DNA from: Spirosoma taeanense
GTDB taxonomy: Bacteria > Bacteroidota > Bacteroidia > Cytophagales > Spirosomataceae
DNA length: 64,000 nucleotides
Assembly (NCBI RefSeq): GCF_013127955.1
Contig: NZ_CP053435.1
Coordinates: 2,294,001 to 2,358,000 of the forward strand
Direction: 5' to 3'
Part shown: positions 52,916 to 61,855 of the stretch, one piece after another
Layout of the letters: every line of letters starts with the position of its first letter
Numbering within the stretch: position 1 is the first letter of the stretch
The notes under the pieces: generated by a model
Databases searched by the model: none
Told to the model about the DNA's origin: nothing
The model's input: the letters and a program-made list of their open reading frames with translations, nothing else
Translations under genes and position numbers: made by a program

Positions 52916-52965
52916 AAATGCAGTGGTGACATACCATGTCATTACTTGTATTTTGCATTTATTGA
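52916..52965. repeat. Palindromic element, copy 2 (diverged)
   Basis: AAATGCAGTGGTGACATACC followed by ATGTCATTACTTGTATTTTGCATTT: the left half repeats copy 1 in near-exact form, the right half has several changes, so the hairpin is imperfect. It flanks the small acidic gene with copy 1. Confidence 0.65.
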
Positions 52966-53091
52966 CTATTTAAACCGCTCAATCTTTACCGAGCGAGGGC
53001 TCGAACTACCTAGCTTAAAATACTCTGCAACGGCTAGGGCTACTATGACAGCAATAACGATCAACAAGCCAATCAGAATCTTACGCTTCAT
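52966..53091 (-). CDS. Tiny single-pass membrane protein
   Basis: A 41-residue ORF: basic start MKRK, hydrophobic helix ILIGLLIVIAVIVALAVA, then a short polar tail with several Ser and Lys (SVKIERFK). Topology fits a tiny N-in membrane peptide or an exported tail. It begins 288 bp left of the IS element. No family recognised. Confidence 0.45.
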   Translation of the reverse strand: MKRKILIGLLIVIAVIVALAVAEYFKLGSSSPRSVKIERFK

Positions 53092-53379
53092 GCCAAGAGA
53101 AGAATAGTGCTACGTTAAGTAACTTCCGAATGATTAGTGATTGTTAGATTATTTTGAGATTAGTTGTACAACTCTGAGTATGTAAAGGGATGGAAACTGG
53201 ATTTATTATCCGATTAATAATTATTCAGCTTACTTATATCAAATACACGGACTTCGGATCAGTACTAATTGCTATCGCTTTGTTTAAAACCCCCAAATAA
53301 AGGCTTACCAAAGCTATTCTGAGGTAATTGCGAAGTACTCGTAATAGCGTTAAAACTGAAAAGTGGAGCTGCTACATTT
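53092..53379. other. AT-rich spacer left of the insertion sequence
   Basis: About 290 AT-rich bases without an ORF of coding character, RNA gene or strong hairpin. It contains the upstream region of the tiny membrane protein gene and ends at the IS left end. Confidence 0.5.
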
Positions 53380-53419
53380 GACTGGACATTAAGTTAAGCA
53401 TGATCTAACTTAGTGGACC

Positions 53420-53725
53420 ATGAAAACCAGGAGACAATACGACGACAAATTTAAACGAATGGCGGTGGAGCTCTCAGTTACCAAGGGCTCATTAAAAGCG
53501 ACCGCTGAAGAATTGGGTATCACTCAACAAATTCTGACTCGATGGCGCCGAGAGCATTTAGCTTCTAAAGCAGTTACGGCCGGTGAAGGGGGCCAAGTCA
53601 GCCAAGAGCAACAGGAAATTCTACGGTTGAAAAAAGAACTTCGACAAGCTGAGTTAGAGCGAGATATACTAAAAAAGGCGGTCAGCATCTTCTCCAGGAA
53701 CGACGGGAAATATTTAGATTCATAA
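53420..53725 (+). CDS. IS3-family transposase OrfA
   Basis: A 101-residue helix-turn-helix protein: MAVELSVTKGSLKATAEELGITQQILTRWRREH, followed by a leucine-zipper-like region (EEILRLKKELRQAELERDILKKA type). It binds the IS ends. A slippery AAAAAAG at 53671-53677 near its end allows a -1 shift into the orfB frame, giving the OrfAB transposase. Confidence 0.9.
   Translation: MKTRRQYDDKFKRMAVELSVTKGSLKATAEELGITQQILTRWRREHLASKAVTAGEGGQVSQEQQEILRLKKELRQAELERDILKKAVSIFSRNDGKYLDS
53671..53677 (+). promoter_or_regulatory. -1 programmed frameshift site
   Basis: The heptamer A AAA AAG in the orfA frame. After a -1 shift the frame is open through KKGGQHLLQERREIFRFIKAHQ into orfB, restoring the conserved N-terminus (FIKAHQGEFSVEMMCNVL) of the fused transposase. 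Confidence 0.8.
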
Positions 53726-53754
53726 AAGCTCACCAGGGTGAATTTTCCGTTGAG

Positions 53755-54585
53755 ATGATGTGTAACGTATTGAAGGTGAGTCGTAGTGGCTATTACTATT
53801 GGTTAGCCCAACGGCCCACCAAAAGAGCCAAAGAGAATGAAACGCTTATCGTACTAATAAGTGATTCGTTTACAGCCAGTAAGAAACGTTATGGCAGTCC
53901 AAAGATCACCCGAGAACTGAGGGCCAAAGGCATAAAGATATCTCGACCCCGAGTAGCCAGGTTGATGAGGAAGGCTAACCTGAAAAGTGTCATTCAGAAG
54001 AAATATGTGGTTACCACAACTGATTCCAAGCACACTTACCCAGTGGCCGAAAACCATTTAAACCGCCAGTTCAATCCTAGAAAACCGGGTCAGGCATGGG
54101 TTTCTGATCTGACGTACATTGCTACTTGTGAAGGCTGGCTCTACCTGACGATCATCATGGATTTGTATGATCGAAAAGTGATCGGTTGGGCTTTAAGCAA
54201 GTCGATGAAGGCAGCTGAGACGACCATTCCGGCTTGGCAAATGGCCCTTAAAAATCGCCCTATCGAACGGAATTTAATTTTCCATTCGGATAGAGGAGTG
54301 CAATATGCCTGTCATGCGTTTACCCGGCTGTTGAAAAAACAGCCGCTGGTTTTGCAAAGTATGAGTGGGAAAGGTAACTGTTGGGATAACGCTGTGGCGG
54401 AAAGCTTCTTCAAAAGCTTAAAGTCAGAAATGATCTACCAACACGATTTTAAAACTATTGAAGCGGCTAAACAGGCGACGTTTGAGTACATCGAGATCTG
54501 GTACAACCGGCAACGGAGGCATTCATCGCTGGGGTATGTTTCCCCTTTTGACTATTATAATGGGCAACTTCAACATGTTGCTTAA
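53755..54585 (+). CDS. IS3-family transposase OrfB (DDE integrase)
   Basis: A 276-residue rve-domain transposase part: VSRSGYYYWL at the start, and the DDE triad in WVSDLTYIAT, FHSDRGVQYA and NAVAESFFKSLK, with the closing YNRQRRHSSLGYVSPFDYY motif. The natural protein is probably OrfAB, made by -1 frameshift at 53671-53677. All catalytic residues are present, so the element may be active. Confidence 0.92.
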   Translation: MMCNVLKVSRSGYYYWLAQRPTKRAKENETLIVLISDSFTASKKRYGSPKITRELRAKGIKISRPRVARLMRKANLKSVIQKKYVVTTTDSKHTYPVAENHLNRQFNPRKPGQAWVSDLTYIATCEGWLYLTIIMDLYDRKVIGWALSKSMKAAETTIPAWQMALKNRPIERNLIFHSDRGVQYACHAFTRLLKKQPLVLQSMSGKGNCWDNAVAESFFKSLKSEMIYQHDFKTIEAAKQATFEYIEIWYNRQRRHSSLGYVSPFDYYNGQLQHVA

Positions 54586-54707
54586 AGATTTGTCCAGTAT
54601 TTTGTTGCAAGTCCAAAGAGAGCACCTACCTGGCAATGGTCACTCTGTTTATGCTCTAAGTGTAAATGTGCCGATTATTCATAAGCGCGAAGCACACATT
54701 AAACCTG

Positions 54708-57107
54708 TCATTCGCTTCGCAGGCTGTTGACCGGATTGGTTAAAGCCGCTTTTATGCTTTGGAAACTAACCGTGAGCAGCGCAATGCTTACCGCCAGTAT
54801 TCCTGCCAGGGCAAACACCCACCACGCGATGTCGATTCGATAAACGAACTCCTGTAGCCACCCATTCATAACGTACCAGGCAATGGGGGAGGCTATGACA
54901 ATGGCAATCAACACCAGTCTTAGAAAGTCTTTCGATAACAGCGCCACAATGCTGGCAACGCTGGCTCCGAGAACTTTACGGATGCCGATTTCCTTTGTGC
55001 GCTGCTCCACCACCTGCGAGACAAGTCCGTACAGTCCCAGGCAGCAGATCAGGATGGCTAGTCCCGCGAATACGTTAACCAGTCGAGTGATTAAGGTTTC
55101 TGTTTTATAAAGTCGTGCAATGTGTTCGTCCAGGAACTGGTATTCAAATACCTCGCTGGGGTATAGTTGCTGCCAGGTCTGGCGAATGCGTTCAAGCGTT
55201 TGGGACGGGTTCCGTCCCGAAATACGAATGCCAGCGTGACGGTATCGGTCGGCTAGGCTGGCGATAACGCAGGGACCAATTTCCTCCCGCAATGATTTCA
55301 GATGAAAGTCGCGCACGACCCCCACAATGGGCAGCATAACCGGCGACAAATAGTGCTGTAGCCGTTTGCCCAGTATTTGCTCCGGTTTCTGAAAACCGAG
55401 CTTGTGCAGCATCGTCTCGTTGATCAGATACTCGCGTATGGTATCGCTCGGGATGATATTTCGCCCTGCTACTAATTTCAGTTGATACGTCTTCACAAAG
55501 TCGGCATCGGCCAGCCGTTCGCGGGTTGGCCAGGGCTCCCAGTCGGGGCGTTTCTCGAACTTAACCGAGCCGCCGTAGAGCCGGTCGCTGGAGGGCGGCA
55601 GATGGCCTAAACTGACGGCCCGGATGTCGGCATACTGACTGAGTTCCTGCTTAAATGCGTCCTGCAACGGTTTGGTTTTATCAGGCAGTGGCACCAGCAC
55701 AACGTTATCTGGCCGAAAGCCCAGATCGGCCTGCTGCATATACTGAACTTGCCGGGCTACTACCAGCGCTCCCACAATAAGCGCCTGACAAACGATGAAC
55801 TGCGTAACGACCAGTACCCGCCGAACCGACAGACCACCGAACGACGAAGTAGTTAGTTTGCCGCGCAGGGCTAAATCGGGCGAGAAACCGGATAAAACGG
55901 CTGCTGGATAGCCACCTGCCAGCAGCACGACGCCGAAAAAAAGCAAGGCAATGAACACAACTGTAAGTCCATCGAGCCGGAAGGTCAGGCCGAGCTGCAC
56001 CCAGTTATTGAATAAGGGCAGGGATACGTAAGTCAGCAGCAGTGCCAGGCTAGTTGCCGCCAGCGTAACGAGGGCCGTTTCGAGCAGGAACTGACGACTC
56101 AGTTGGCCGCGTGAGCTGCCAAGCGTTTTGCGAATGCCCACCTCTTTACTACGTCGAAGTGCCTGCGCTGTAGCCAGATTAATGAAGTTGATGCAAGAGG
56201 CCAGGATGAGCAACAGCCCTACAATTCCCAGTGACCACAGTAACGATGACCGAATCGCCCCGCCGGGGTCACGCGCTACGTCGAAGTGCAGTTCCCGCAT
56301 CGGCTGGATGACAAAATGATATACCTTAGCGAAGTCGCCATATTGTTTCCGGGCCAGCGCGGGCATCGCCTGTTGTAAACTGGCCGCGGCTTCTTCACTT
56401 TTTAGCGTGGCATAAAGCCGGTTGCTGCTGGTCAGCCAGCCCCAGTCTGTTACGTCGTATTCGGGGTCAAGCTGCCGCATGGTTGACATAGACACAAACA
56501 GGCCAAGGTTTGTGTCGGTCGTGACAGGTGGTTCGGCGAGCAGGCCGGTTACGGTAACGATTGCCTTGTTGTTCAGGGTCAGTGTTTGCCCAACCGGGTC
56601 GGTGTCGCCAAAGTATTTTCTGGCCCACGACTCGGTCAGCACCACGCGATTGGGTCCACGTAAAGCCGTTTTGGCATCACCCCGCAGCCACGTGTAGCTT
56701 AATACGTCGAACCACTCGGGCTCTACCAAACCGGTGCCTTTGTGTTCGAGAAATCGTGTGGGTTGGCGTTCATCTGAGCGTTTGACGCTCACGGTCATGT
56801 CGCGGACCATGCTCAGAAAGGCCGCCTGCTCCACTTGTGGATACTGCGTGCGAAGCACCTGCGCCATTGGTAAGGGGGCTTCTGCATTATACTCGATTGA
56901 ACTGTCAGCGAGGTACAAATCAGTGTCGATTCGATAAATATGGTCGAACCTGGCGTGGTGCCGATCTGTGCTGAGGTGATGACGAAGAAACAGAAAAATG
57001 AGCAGTCCACCCGCCATGCCAATAGACAACCCAACTGTATTCAGCAGTGTGTAGCTGCGTTGCGTCCGCAAATTTCGCCAGGCGATTTTGAGGTAGTTAG
57101 TAAACAT
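54708..57107 (-). CDS. FtsX/MacB-type ABC permease
   Basis: About 799 residues from the ATG at 57107 (MFTNYLKIAWRNL); nine upstream codons to an ATG at 57134 are not conserved. It has the two-half MacB layout: a first membrane helix, periplasmic domain, three helices, then a second copy with KEIGIRKTLGSSRGQLSRQFL and KEIGIRKVLGASVASIVALL. It lacks the prefix domain and has no padR next to it, unlike its two neighbours. Its stop is about 110 bp from the IS right end. Confidence 0.9.
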   Translation of the reverse strand: MFTNYLKIAWRNLRTQRSYTLLNTVGLSIGMAGGLLIFLFLRHHLSTDRHHARFDHIYRIDTDLYLADSSIEYNAEAPLPMAQVLRTQYPQVEQAAFLSMVRDMTVSVKRSDERQPTRFLEHKGTGLVEPEWFDVLSYTWLRGDAKTALRGPNRVVLTESWARKYFGDTDPVGQTLTLNNKAIVTVTGLLAEPPVTTDTNLGLFVSMSTMRQLDPEYDVTDWGWLTSSNRLYATLKSEEAAASLQQAMPALARKQYGDFAKVYHFVIQPMRELHFDVARDPGGAIRSSLLWSLGIVGLLLILASCINFINLATAQALRRSKEVGIRKTLGSSRGQLSRQFLLETALVTLAATSLALLLTYVSLPLFNNWVQLGLTFRLDGLTVVFIALLFFGVVLLAGGYPAAVLSGFSPDLALRGKLTTSSFGGLSVRRVLVVTQFIVCQALIVGALVVARQVQYMQQADLGFRPDNVVLVPLPDKTKPLQDAFKQELSQYADIRAVSLGHLPPSSDRLYGGSVKFEKRPDWEPWPTRERLADADFVKTYQLKLVAGRNIIPSDTIREYLINETMLHKLGFQKPEQILGKRLQHYLSPVMLPIVGVVRDFHLKSLREEIGPCVIASLADRYRHAGIRISGRNPSQTLERIRQTWQQLYPSEVFEYQFLDEHIARLYKTETLITRLVNVFAGLAILICCLGLYGLVSQVVEQRTKEIGIRKVLGASVASIVALLSKDFLRLVLIAIVIASPIAWYVMNGWLQEFVYRIDIAWWVFALAGILAVSIALLTVSFQSIKAALTNPVNSLRSE

Positions 57108-57134
57108 AATATCCGTCTCTAGTTTAGCGGCCAA

Positions 57135-57251
57135 GGTACGGATATTGCTTATAGACAGACTGTTAATAGTTGTTAAGTCGCTGTTTCAGAAGCTCGTGTG
57201 TAGGTGTCCAGGGGTAAGAACTACGCACCACATTAGCAGATGATAAAGCAC
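57135..57251. other. Region upstream of the third permease
   Basis: About 120 bases between the namZ terminator and the start of this permease. I see no TGTCC-N6-GGACA site and only a poor -24/-12 match (TTGGCC, no GC at -12), so it seems not to share the sigma-54 control of its neighbours. Confidence 0.5.
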
Positions 57252-57282
57252 AAAAAAAGCCCAACTGCTCAGGCAGTTGGGC
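57252..57282 (-). terminator. Terminator of the namZ gene
   Basis: A perfect 10-bp GC-rich stem (57259-57268 with 57273-57282), 4-base loop and a run of seven T on the minus strand, 119 bp after the stop codon. Confidence 0.88.
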
Positions 57283-57400
57283 ACTCTATACGGGTTACGG
57301 TGGATGACTTCCGCAGTAACCTGTACCACTTGTTATACATAACCGACTTACCTGTATTTTGTTTAGCGGGGACGTGCGCAAGTTTGAAATGTATTCACTG

Positions 57401-58651
57401 CTAAGGATACAGCAGATACTTCTTTCGCATTTGCCTGTACTCCGCCAGACCCGGTTCCCAACTCTGGCGAATTGCCTGTTCGCTCACTCCGGCGATGATC
57501 TGCTTTTTGAGGTTTTCAGTGCCGGCCAGTTTATCGAAGTTGCCGATTTCCTTGCTTTGGCTCATGTCGAAGAACCGGTCTTTGTCGGGGTAGGCTTTAT
57601 ACAGCTCGATCAGCCATTGCAGGTTAAGCTGCCGGGTTTTTCGGAGGATGTTCGGGTCATATTTACGTAGGTCAAGTCCGTAGCAGTCGGTATCCTGGTG
57701 CAGGGGCGCTTCCTTCATGCCTTTAATACTAACCGGCCGGAACGAGAATGAATACTGACCTTTCAGGGCGGGGGCGCCCAGGACGGTAAAGGGAATATAC
57801 GTACCGCGTCCCTGACTAATGATTGTCCCTTCAAACAGGCAGACGCTCGGATACAGCAAAATTGATTGCTGCGTGTTCAGGTTTGGTGAAGGGGCCACCG
57901 GCAGTACATAGGGGGTGTCGTGCGTATAGTTGGCTACCTTGATGATCTTTAGTTTACACGAATTCTTGGGGATGCCCCAGCCTTCGCCGTTGATCATCTG
58001 GGCAAACTCGGCAATGGTCATGCCGTGCGTAATAGGAATCTTGTGCATCCCAATTCCCGAGTGCAGGTGATCTTCCAGAATTGGGCCATCCACGATGAAC
58101 CCGTTTGGATTGGGCCGGTCCAGAATCAGCAATTCCTTCCTGTTCTCGGCGCAGGCTTCCATAATATAGTTCAGCGTGTTGATGTACGTATAGAACCGCG
58201 CACCCACGTCCTGAATGTCGAAGATCAGCAGGTCGACGTCGGCCAGGTGTTCGGCCGATGGTTTCTTATTTCTACCGTAAAGCGAAATAATGGGGATGCT
58301 CGTTTTCGCATCCACTTCGTCATCAACCCTGGCTCCGTTGCTGGCGTTGCCGCGAAAGCCGTGCTCCGGCCCGAACACCTTCACGATGTTTACGCCCAGA
58401 CTGTGCAGGCTGTCTACGCTGGGTTTGCTGCCGATAATTGACGTCTGGTTGACAACCATGCCGATCCGTTTTCCCCTCAGATAAGGCAGATACGTTGCTA
58501 CCTGATCGGCCCCCGTTAGAACGGGTTGTTTCATTTGAGCAATCGGTTTGCCCGTTTGCGTGCCGAATGATAGACGTAATAAATGAAAATGGCGTGTTGT
58601 ACAAACAACGCAGAGCAATATTGGAAAAAGAACGAACAGGAGAACCTTCAT
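57401..58651 (-). CDS. DUF1343 protein, exo-beta-N-acetylmuramidase NamZ-like
   Basis: A 416-residue exported protein with an N-terminal hydrophobic signal (1-17). DUF1343 motifs: GKRIGMVVNQTS, KVFGPEHGFRG, LIFDIQDVGARFYTYI, ELLILDRPNPNG and GMTIAEFAQMINGEGW. NamZ enzymes release N-acetylmuramic acid from peptidoglycan fragments for wall recycling. The gene begins 69 bp after the prefix-type permease on the same strand and ends in a strong terminator, so it is likely the last gene of the padR-ftsX operon. Confidence 0.9.
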   Translation of the reverse strand: MKVLLFVLFPILLCVVCTTRHFHLLRLSFGTQTGKPIAQMKQPVLTGADQVATYLPYLRGKRIGMVVNQTSIIGSKPSVDSLHSLGVNIVKVFGPEHGFRGNASNGARVDDEVDAKTSIPIISLYGRNKKPSAEHLADVDLLIFDIQDVGARFYTYINTLNYIMEACAENRKELLILDRPNPNGFIVDGPILEDHLHSGIGMHKIPITHGMTIAEFAQMINGEGWGIPKNSCKLKIIKVANYTHDTPYVLPVAPSPNLNTQQSILLYPSVCLFEGTIISQGRGTYIPFTVLGAPALKGQYSFSFRPVSIKGMKEAPLHQDTDCYGLDLRKYDPNILRKTRQLNLQWLIELYKAYPDKDRFFDMSQSKEIGNFDKLAGTENLKKQIIAGVSEQAIRQSWEPGLAEYRQMRKKYLLYP

Positions 58652-58720
58652 AAAGATGCCATATAACAGCCGTTGAGCGGCAAATTGCTGAGAAAAGTTG
58701 TTGTCTACAAATCATTCCGC

Positions 58721-61414
58721 TTACTCCGTTCGCAAACTCCTGGCCGGATTTGTCAGGGCGGCTTTCACGCTTTGAACGCTAACCGTCAGCAGGGCGATAC
58801 CAACGGCCAGCGCTCCCGCCAGCACAAATACCCACCAGTCCAGATTAACCTTATAGGCGAAGTCCTGCAGCCATTGATTGACAGCATACCAGGCGATGGG
58901 CGAGGCAATGACCACAGCAATTAGCACTAGCCTGACAAACTCGGCGGATAGCAGGGCGACGATGCTCGTTACGGAGGCTCCCAGCACTTTGCGGATGCCA
59001 ATTTCTTTGGTGCGCTGCTCAGCCGCAAATGTAGCCAGACCGAACAGACCCATACACGAAATCAGAATCGCAATGGCAGTCGCCGTGTTGACGAGCAGTG
59101 ACGTTTTCTGTTCTTTCTCATAGATTTTGGCAATCGAATCGTCCAGAAAGCTAAACTCGAACTTCTCATTAGGATAGACTTCCTGCCACGCTGCTTCGAT
59201 CGCATCCAGCGTAAGCGTGGCATCACTTACCTGTTGGCCTTTCGTTGCCAGTTTTACGCCGAGGTTCCTGGACATGTTGGGCAGATAAGCAATGAACGCA
59301 GGCTTGATCCGGGCGTGCAGCGAATTTTCATGGAAGTCCGCCACGACGCCTACAATGGGATACGAACGGCCGTTGAACTTCAGCAGTTTGCCAATAGCTT
59401 CGGCTGGTTGTTTGAACCCCAGCGTTCTGGCGTACGTCTGGTTAATGACCAGCTCGCTGAGTGTATCACTGGGCAGGAAGTTACGTCCGGCAACCAGTCG
59501 GATGTGGTATAACGGAATGAAGTTTACGTCCCCTACTTTGGCAGAAACTTCTGTTTCAATTTCGGTGGCGCCCTGGTAAGTTAGCTTGGTGAGCATATAG
59601 TTTTCGCCCATCGGCGCGAACCACTGCATTGTTACGCCGTCAACGCCCGACAACTGCCTGATCTTCTGAGCCAGCACCTGACTCTTGTCGTCGTGTAATG
59701 TATTAATCAGAACAATGGCGTCGGTCGAAAAGCCCAGGTCTTTATTGCGAATGAAATTTAGCTGACGACCCACCATGAGCGTTGCAACGATAAACACCAG
59801 CGAAATGGTGAATTGAAACACGATCAGCCCTTTGCGCAGATACCCCTTCTGGTTGCCAACAAGGGCCGTTTGACCTTTCAGCGTCAGCGCCGGTTGATAA
59901 GCGGACATAGCCCATGCAGGATACAATCCGGAAAGCAGGGCGGTCATGAGAGTAAGAGCCAGCAGAAACAGCAGAAGCTGCGGGTTAAAAACCGAGAGGG
60001 CTACGCCCTTTGGAATAAAGGATTGAAAAGCCAGAAGTACCGGCTGAGTGATCAACAGGGCCACACCTACCGCCAGCGTCGTCAGGATGAAGGTTTCGCT
60101 CATGAACTGGGCAAGCAGGATGGTGCGACTGCTGCCCAGAACTTTCCGCATGCCCACCTCCTGCGCCCGGTGTACCGACCGAGCCGTGGCCAGATTAATA
60201 AAGTTAATAGCCGCAATGAGGAGGATGAACACCGCTACGCCCATCAAACCGTACAACGTGGGCAGATGCGCCTGACGGGAATAGTTGTCCTGGTAATCGG
60301 TATTGAAGTGCAGATCGGACAGGGGTTGTAAGCTGGGAATAAATCGGAAGTCGCCGGTACCCCGGTTTGGCCCAAAGTGCTTTTGCGAGAATACCGCGAG
60401 CCGGTCATTCACCTGAGCAGGAGTTGTGCCCCTGCTTAATTTGACGAACGCCTGCGAAGACGACCAGACATCGTTCCACTCATCGAGGTTGATTTCCTGT
60501 TTGAGCCGACTGGCGCGGATCGTGGCGAAAGAGATAAAATCAGTAAAGCTAAAATCCGTATTCTGATGCCAACCCTTCACGATACCGGTTACGTGCGTCC
60601 GGATAGAATCCCGGTAAATAAGCTCCCGGCCAAGCATCTGATCGGGGGGAATATCGCCGAAATACAGATGGGCTCTGTCCTCCGAAAGTACTACCTGATA
60701 AGGTTCGTTCAGGGCCGTTCGGGGGTTGCCAGCCAGCCATTCGTATTGAAAGATGCTGAAGTATTCCGGCTCCGTTATGACAATCTGCGCCGGGTCGGTC
60801 CCCATCGTCCGGCGTTCAATCGTCCGGGCTTCTTCGCGGCCGTTTGGGATGATAACGTCTGTTTCAATATTATGAAAAGTAGCGACTGTTTCGAGACCCG
60901 GTACTTCGGCCCGGATGGCTTTGGGAGCCGCGCGGGGTATAAACCCTAACGGCCGAAATTCATCGTTTTTGCCGAACTTACTTTGCCCCGCGATCCGATA
61001 GATCCGGTCCCGATCTGGATGGAACGTATCATAGCTCAGTTCAAAGCGGGTGATGAGGTAAATGACCAGACAGGCCGTAACGCCCAGCGTAAGACCGGCG
61101 AGGTTGATGAGCGTACTAACTTTATGCTTTGTCAGATTACGCAGCGCGATTTTCAGATAATTGCGGATCATTTCCGGGCTTAGGAAAAAGGGTTGAGTAT
61201 ACTCCGTTTCGTTACGCTTGAGGACATAAGGCCGCACAAAGCCCAGCACATCCCGCCAGTAGCGCCAGCGGGCCCGTCGCTGACCGATGCGTTCGACCTG
61301 GTAGGCAAACTCCTCATGCAGATCGCCCTGCAGGGTTTCCAGCAGGTGGGGAGCGCAGAACCATGCCAGCAGTCGGTCGGCCAGTTGCGGAGGGGTAGGG
61401 GGCCTGGGGTTCAT
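58721..61414 (-). CDS. FtsX/MacB-type ABC permease with prefix domain
   Basis: An 897-residue permease. The N-terminal ~85 residues are the prefix domain (APHLLETLQGDLHEEFAYQVERIGQ), then two MacB halves with QEVGMRKVLGSSRTILLAQF and KEIGIRKVLGASVTSIVALL loops and the usual membrane segments and periplasmic domains. Its ATG overlaps the padR stop codon (ATGA), which indicates translational coupling. Likely co-regulated with namZ downstream. Confidence 0.92.
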   Translation of the reverse strand: MNPRPPTPPQLADRLLAWFCAPHLLETLQGDLHEEFAYQVERIGQRRARWRYWRDVLGFVRPYVLKRNETEYTQPFFLSPEMIRNYLKIALRNLTKHKVSTLINLAGLTLGVTACLVIYLITRFELSYDTFHPDRDRIYRIAGQSKFGKNDEFRPLGFIPRAAPKAIRAEVPGLETVATFHNIETDVIIPNGREEARTIERRTMGTDPAQIVITEPEYFSIFQYEWLAGNPRTALNEPYQVVLSEDRAHLYFGDIPPDQMLGRELIYRDSIRTHVTGIVKGWHQNTDFSFTDFISFATIRASRLKQEINLDEWNDVWSSSQAFVKLSRGTTPAQVNDRLAVFSQKHFGPNRGTGDFRFIPSLQPLSDLHFNTDYQDNYSRQAHLPTLYGLMGVAVFILLIAAINFINLATARSVHRAQEVGMRKVLGSSRTILLAQFMSETFILTTLAVGVALLITQPVLLAFQSFIPKGVALSVFNPQLLLFLLALTLMTALLSGLYPAWAMSAYQPALTLKGQTALVGNQKGYLRKGLIVFQFTISLVFIVATLMVGRQLNFIRNKDLGFSTDAIVLINTLHDDKSQVLAQKIRQLSGVDGVTMQWFAPMGENYMLTKLTYQGATEIETEVSAKVGDVNFIPLYHIRLVAGRNFLPSDTLSELVINQTYARTLGFKQPAEAIGKLLKFNGRSYPIVGVVADFHENSLHARIKPAFIAYLPNMSRNLGVKLATKGQQVSDATLTLDAIEAAWQEVYPNEKFEFSFLDDSIAKIYEKEQKTSLLVNTATAIAILISCMGLFGLATFAAEQRTKEIGIRKVLGASVTSIVALLSAEFVRLVLIAVVIASPIAWYAVNQWLQDFAYKVNLDWWVFVLAGALAVGIALLTVSVQSVKAALTNPARSLRTE

Positions 61415-61749
61415 AAATTGAAAGCGAGTTTGGGCGCAGCAGGCACGTTATCCCATAACTGAGCGCGCATTTCCTTAATGTCGTGCAGCGTCCGGTAGCC
61501 GTAGGCCGTTACGGTGAACAGCAGCTTCCGGCGACCACCCCGCTCCGGTGTAGGGTCGCCCAGCCGCGACGCGACCATGCCTTTTTCCTGCAACCGGTGC
61601 AGGGCTGCATGTACCTGGTTGAGTCGCACGGACCGGTCGGTTTCTTCATTCAGCTTGTGGGTGATTCCCACGCCATACGCTTCACCGTCCATACCGGCAA
61701 CCAGCAGCAGGACAATCTCTTCAAACTCGCCTAAGTAGGTTCGTTTCAT
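61411..61749 (-). CDS. PadR-family transcriptional regulator
   Basis: A 112-residue winged-helix regulator (MKRTYLGEFEEIVLL), the paralogue of the protein at 50956-51294. It has the recognition region VRLNQVHAALHRLQEKGMV and the wing RGGRRKLLFTVTAYGYRTL. The stop overlaps the next ATG by 4 bp. The operon starts at a sigma-54 style promoter with an upstream activator site. It probably represses or tunes that operon. Confidence 0.92.
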   Translation of the reverse strand: MKRTYLGEFEEIVLLLVAGMDGEAYGVGITHKLNEETDRSVRLNQVHAALHRLQEKGMVASRLGDPTPERGGRRKLLFTVTAYGYRTLHDIKEMRAQLWDNVPAAPKLAFNL

Positions 61750-61775
61750 CGCTCTGTATTAAATCTATTTTTGCT

Positions 61776-61792
61776 GAGCAAATAAGTTGCCA
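61776..61792 (-). promoter_or_regulatory. Sigma-54 type -24/-12 promoter of padR-ftsX operon 2
   Basis: On the minus strand TGGCAACTTATTTGCTC: GG and GC are separated by exactly 10 bases (consensus TGGCAC-N5-TTGC). It lies about 30 bp before padR. Confidence 0.72.
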
Positions 61793-61855
61793 GTTGCAAA
61801 AAATAGCCTCTGGAGTCAGAATTGAGCCTTTCTCCGGAGAGCAGTTATTAGCGAA

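Larger units (their letters stand above)
53380..54599 (+). mobile_element. IS3-family insertion sequence, about 1.22 kb
   Basis: The element carries orfA and orfB in the order and overlap of IS3 elements. The ends share an imperfect inverted repeat: ACTGGACA at 53381-53388 and its complement TGTCCAGT at 54591-54598, with TAAGCA-like matches further in. TTT next to both ends (53377-53379 and 54600-54602) may be a 3-bp target duplication. The exact ends are therefore approximate by a few bases. It appears intact. Confidence 0.82.

Noticed and set aside
57108..57400. A sigma-54 promoter for the third permease
   Set aside because: The only TGGC-like box has no GC at the right distance, and the TGTCC-N6-GGACA site is absent.
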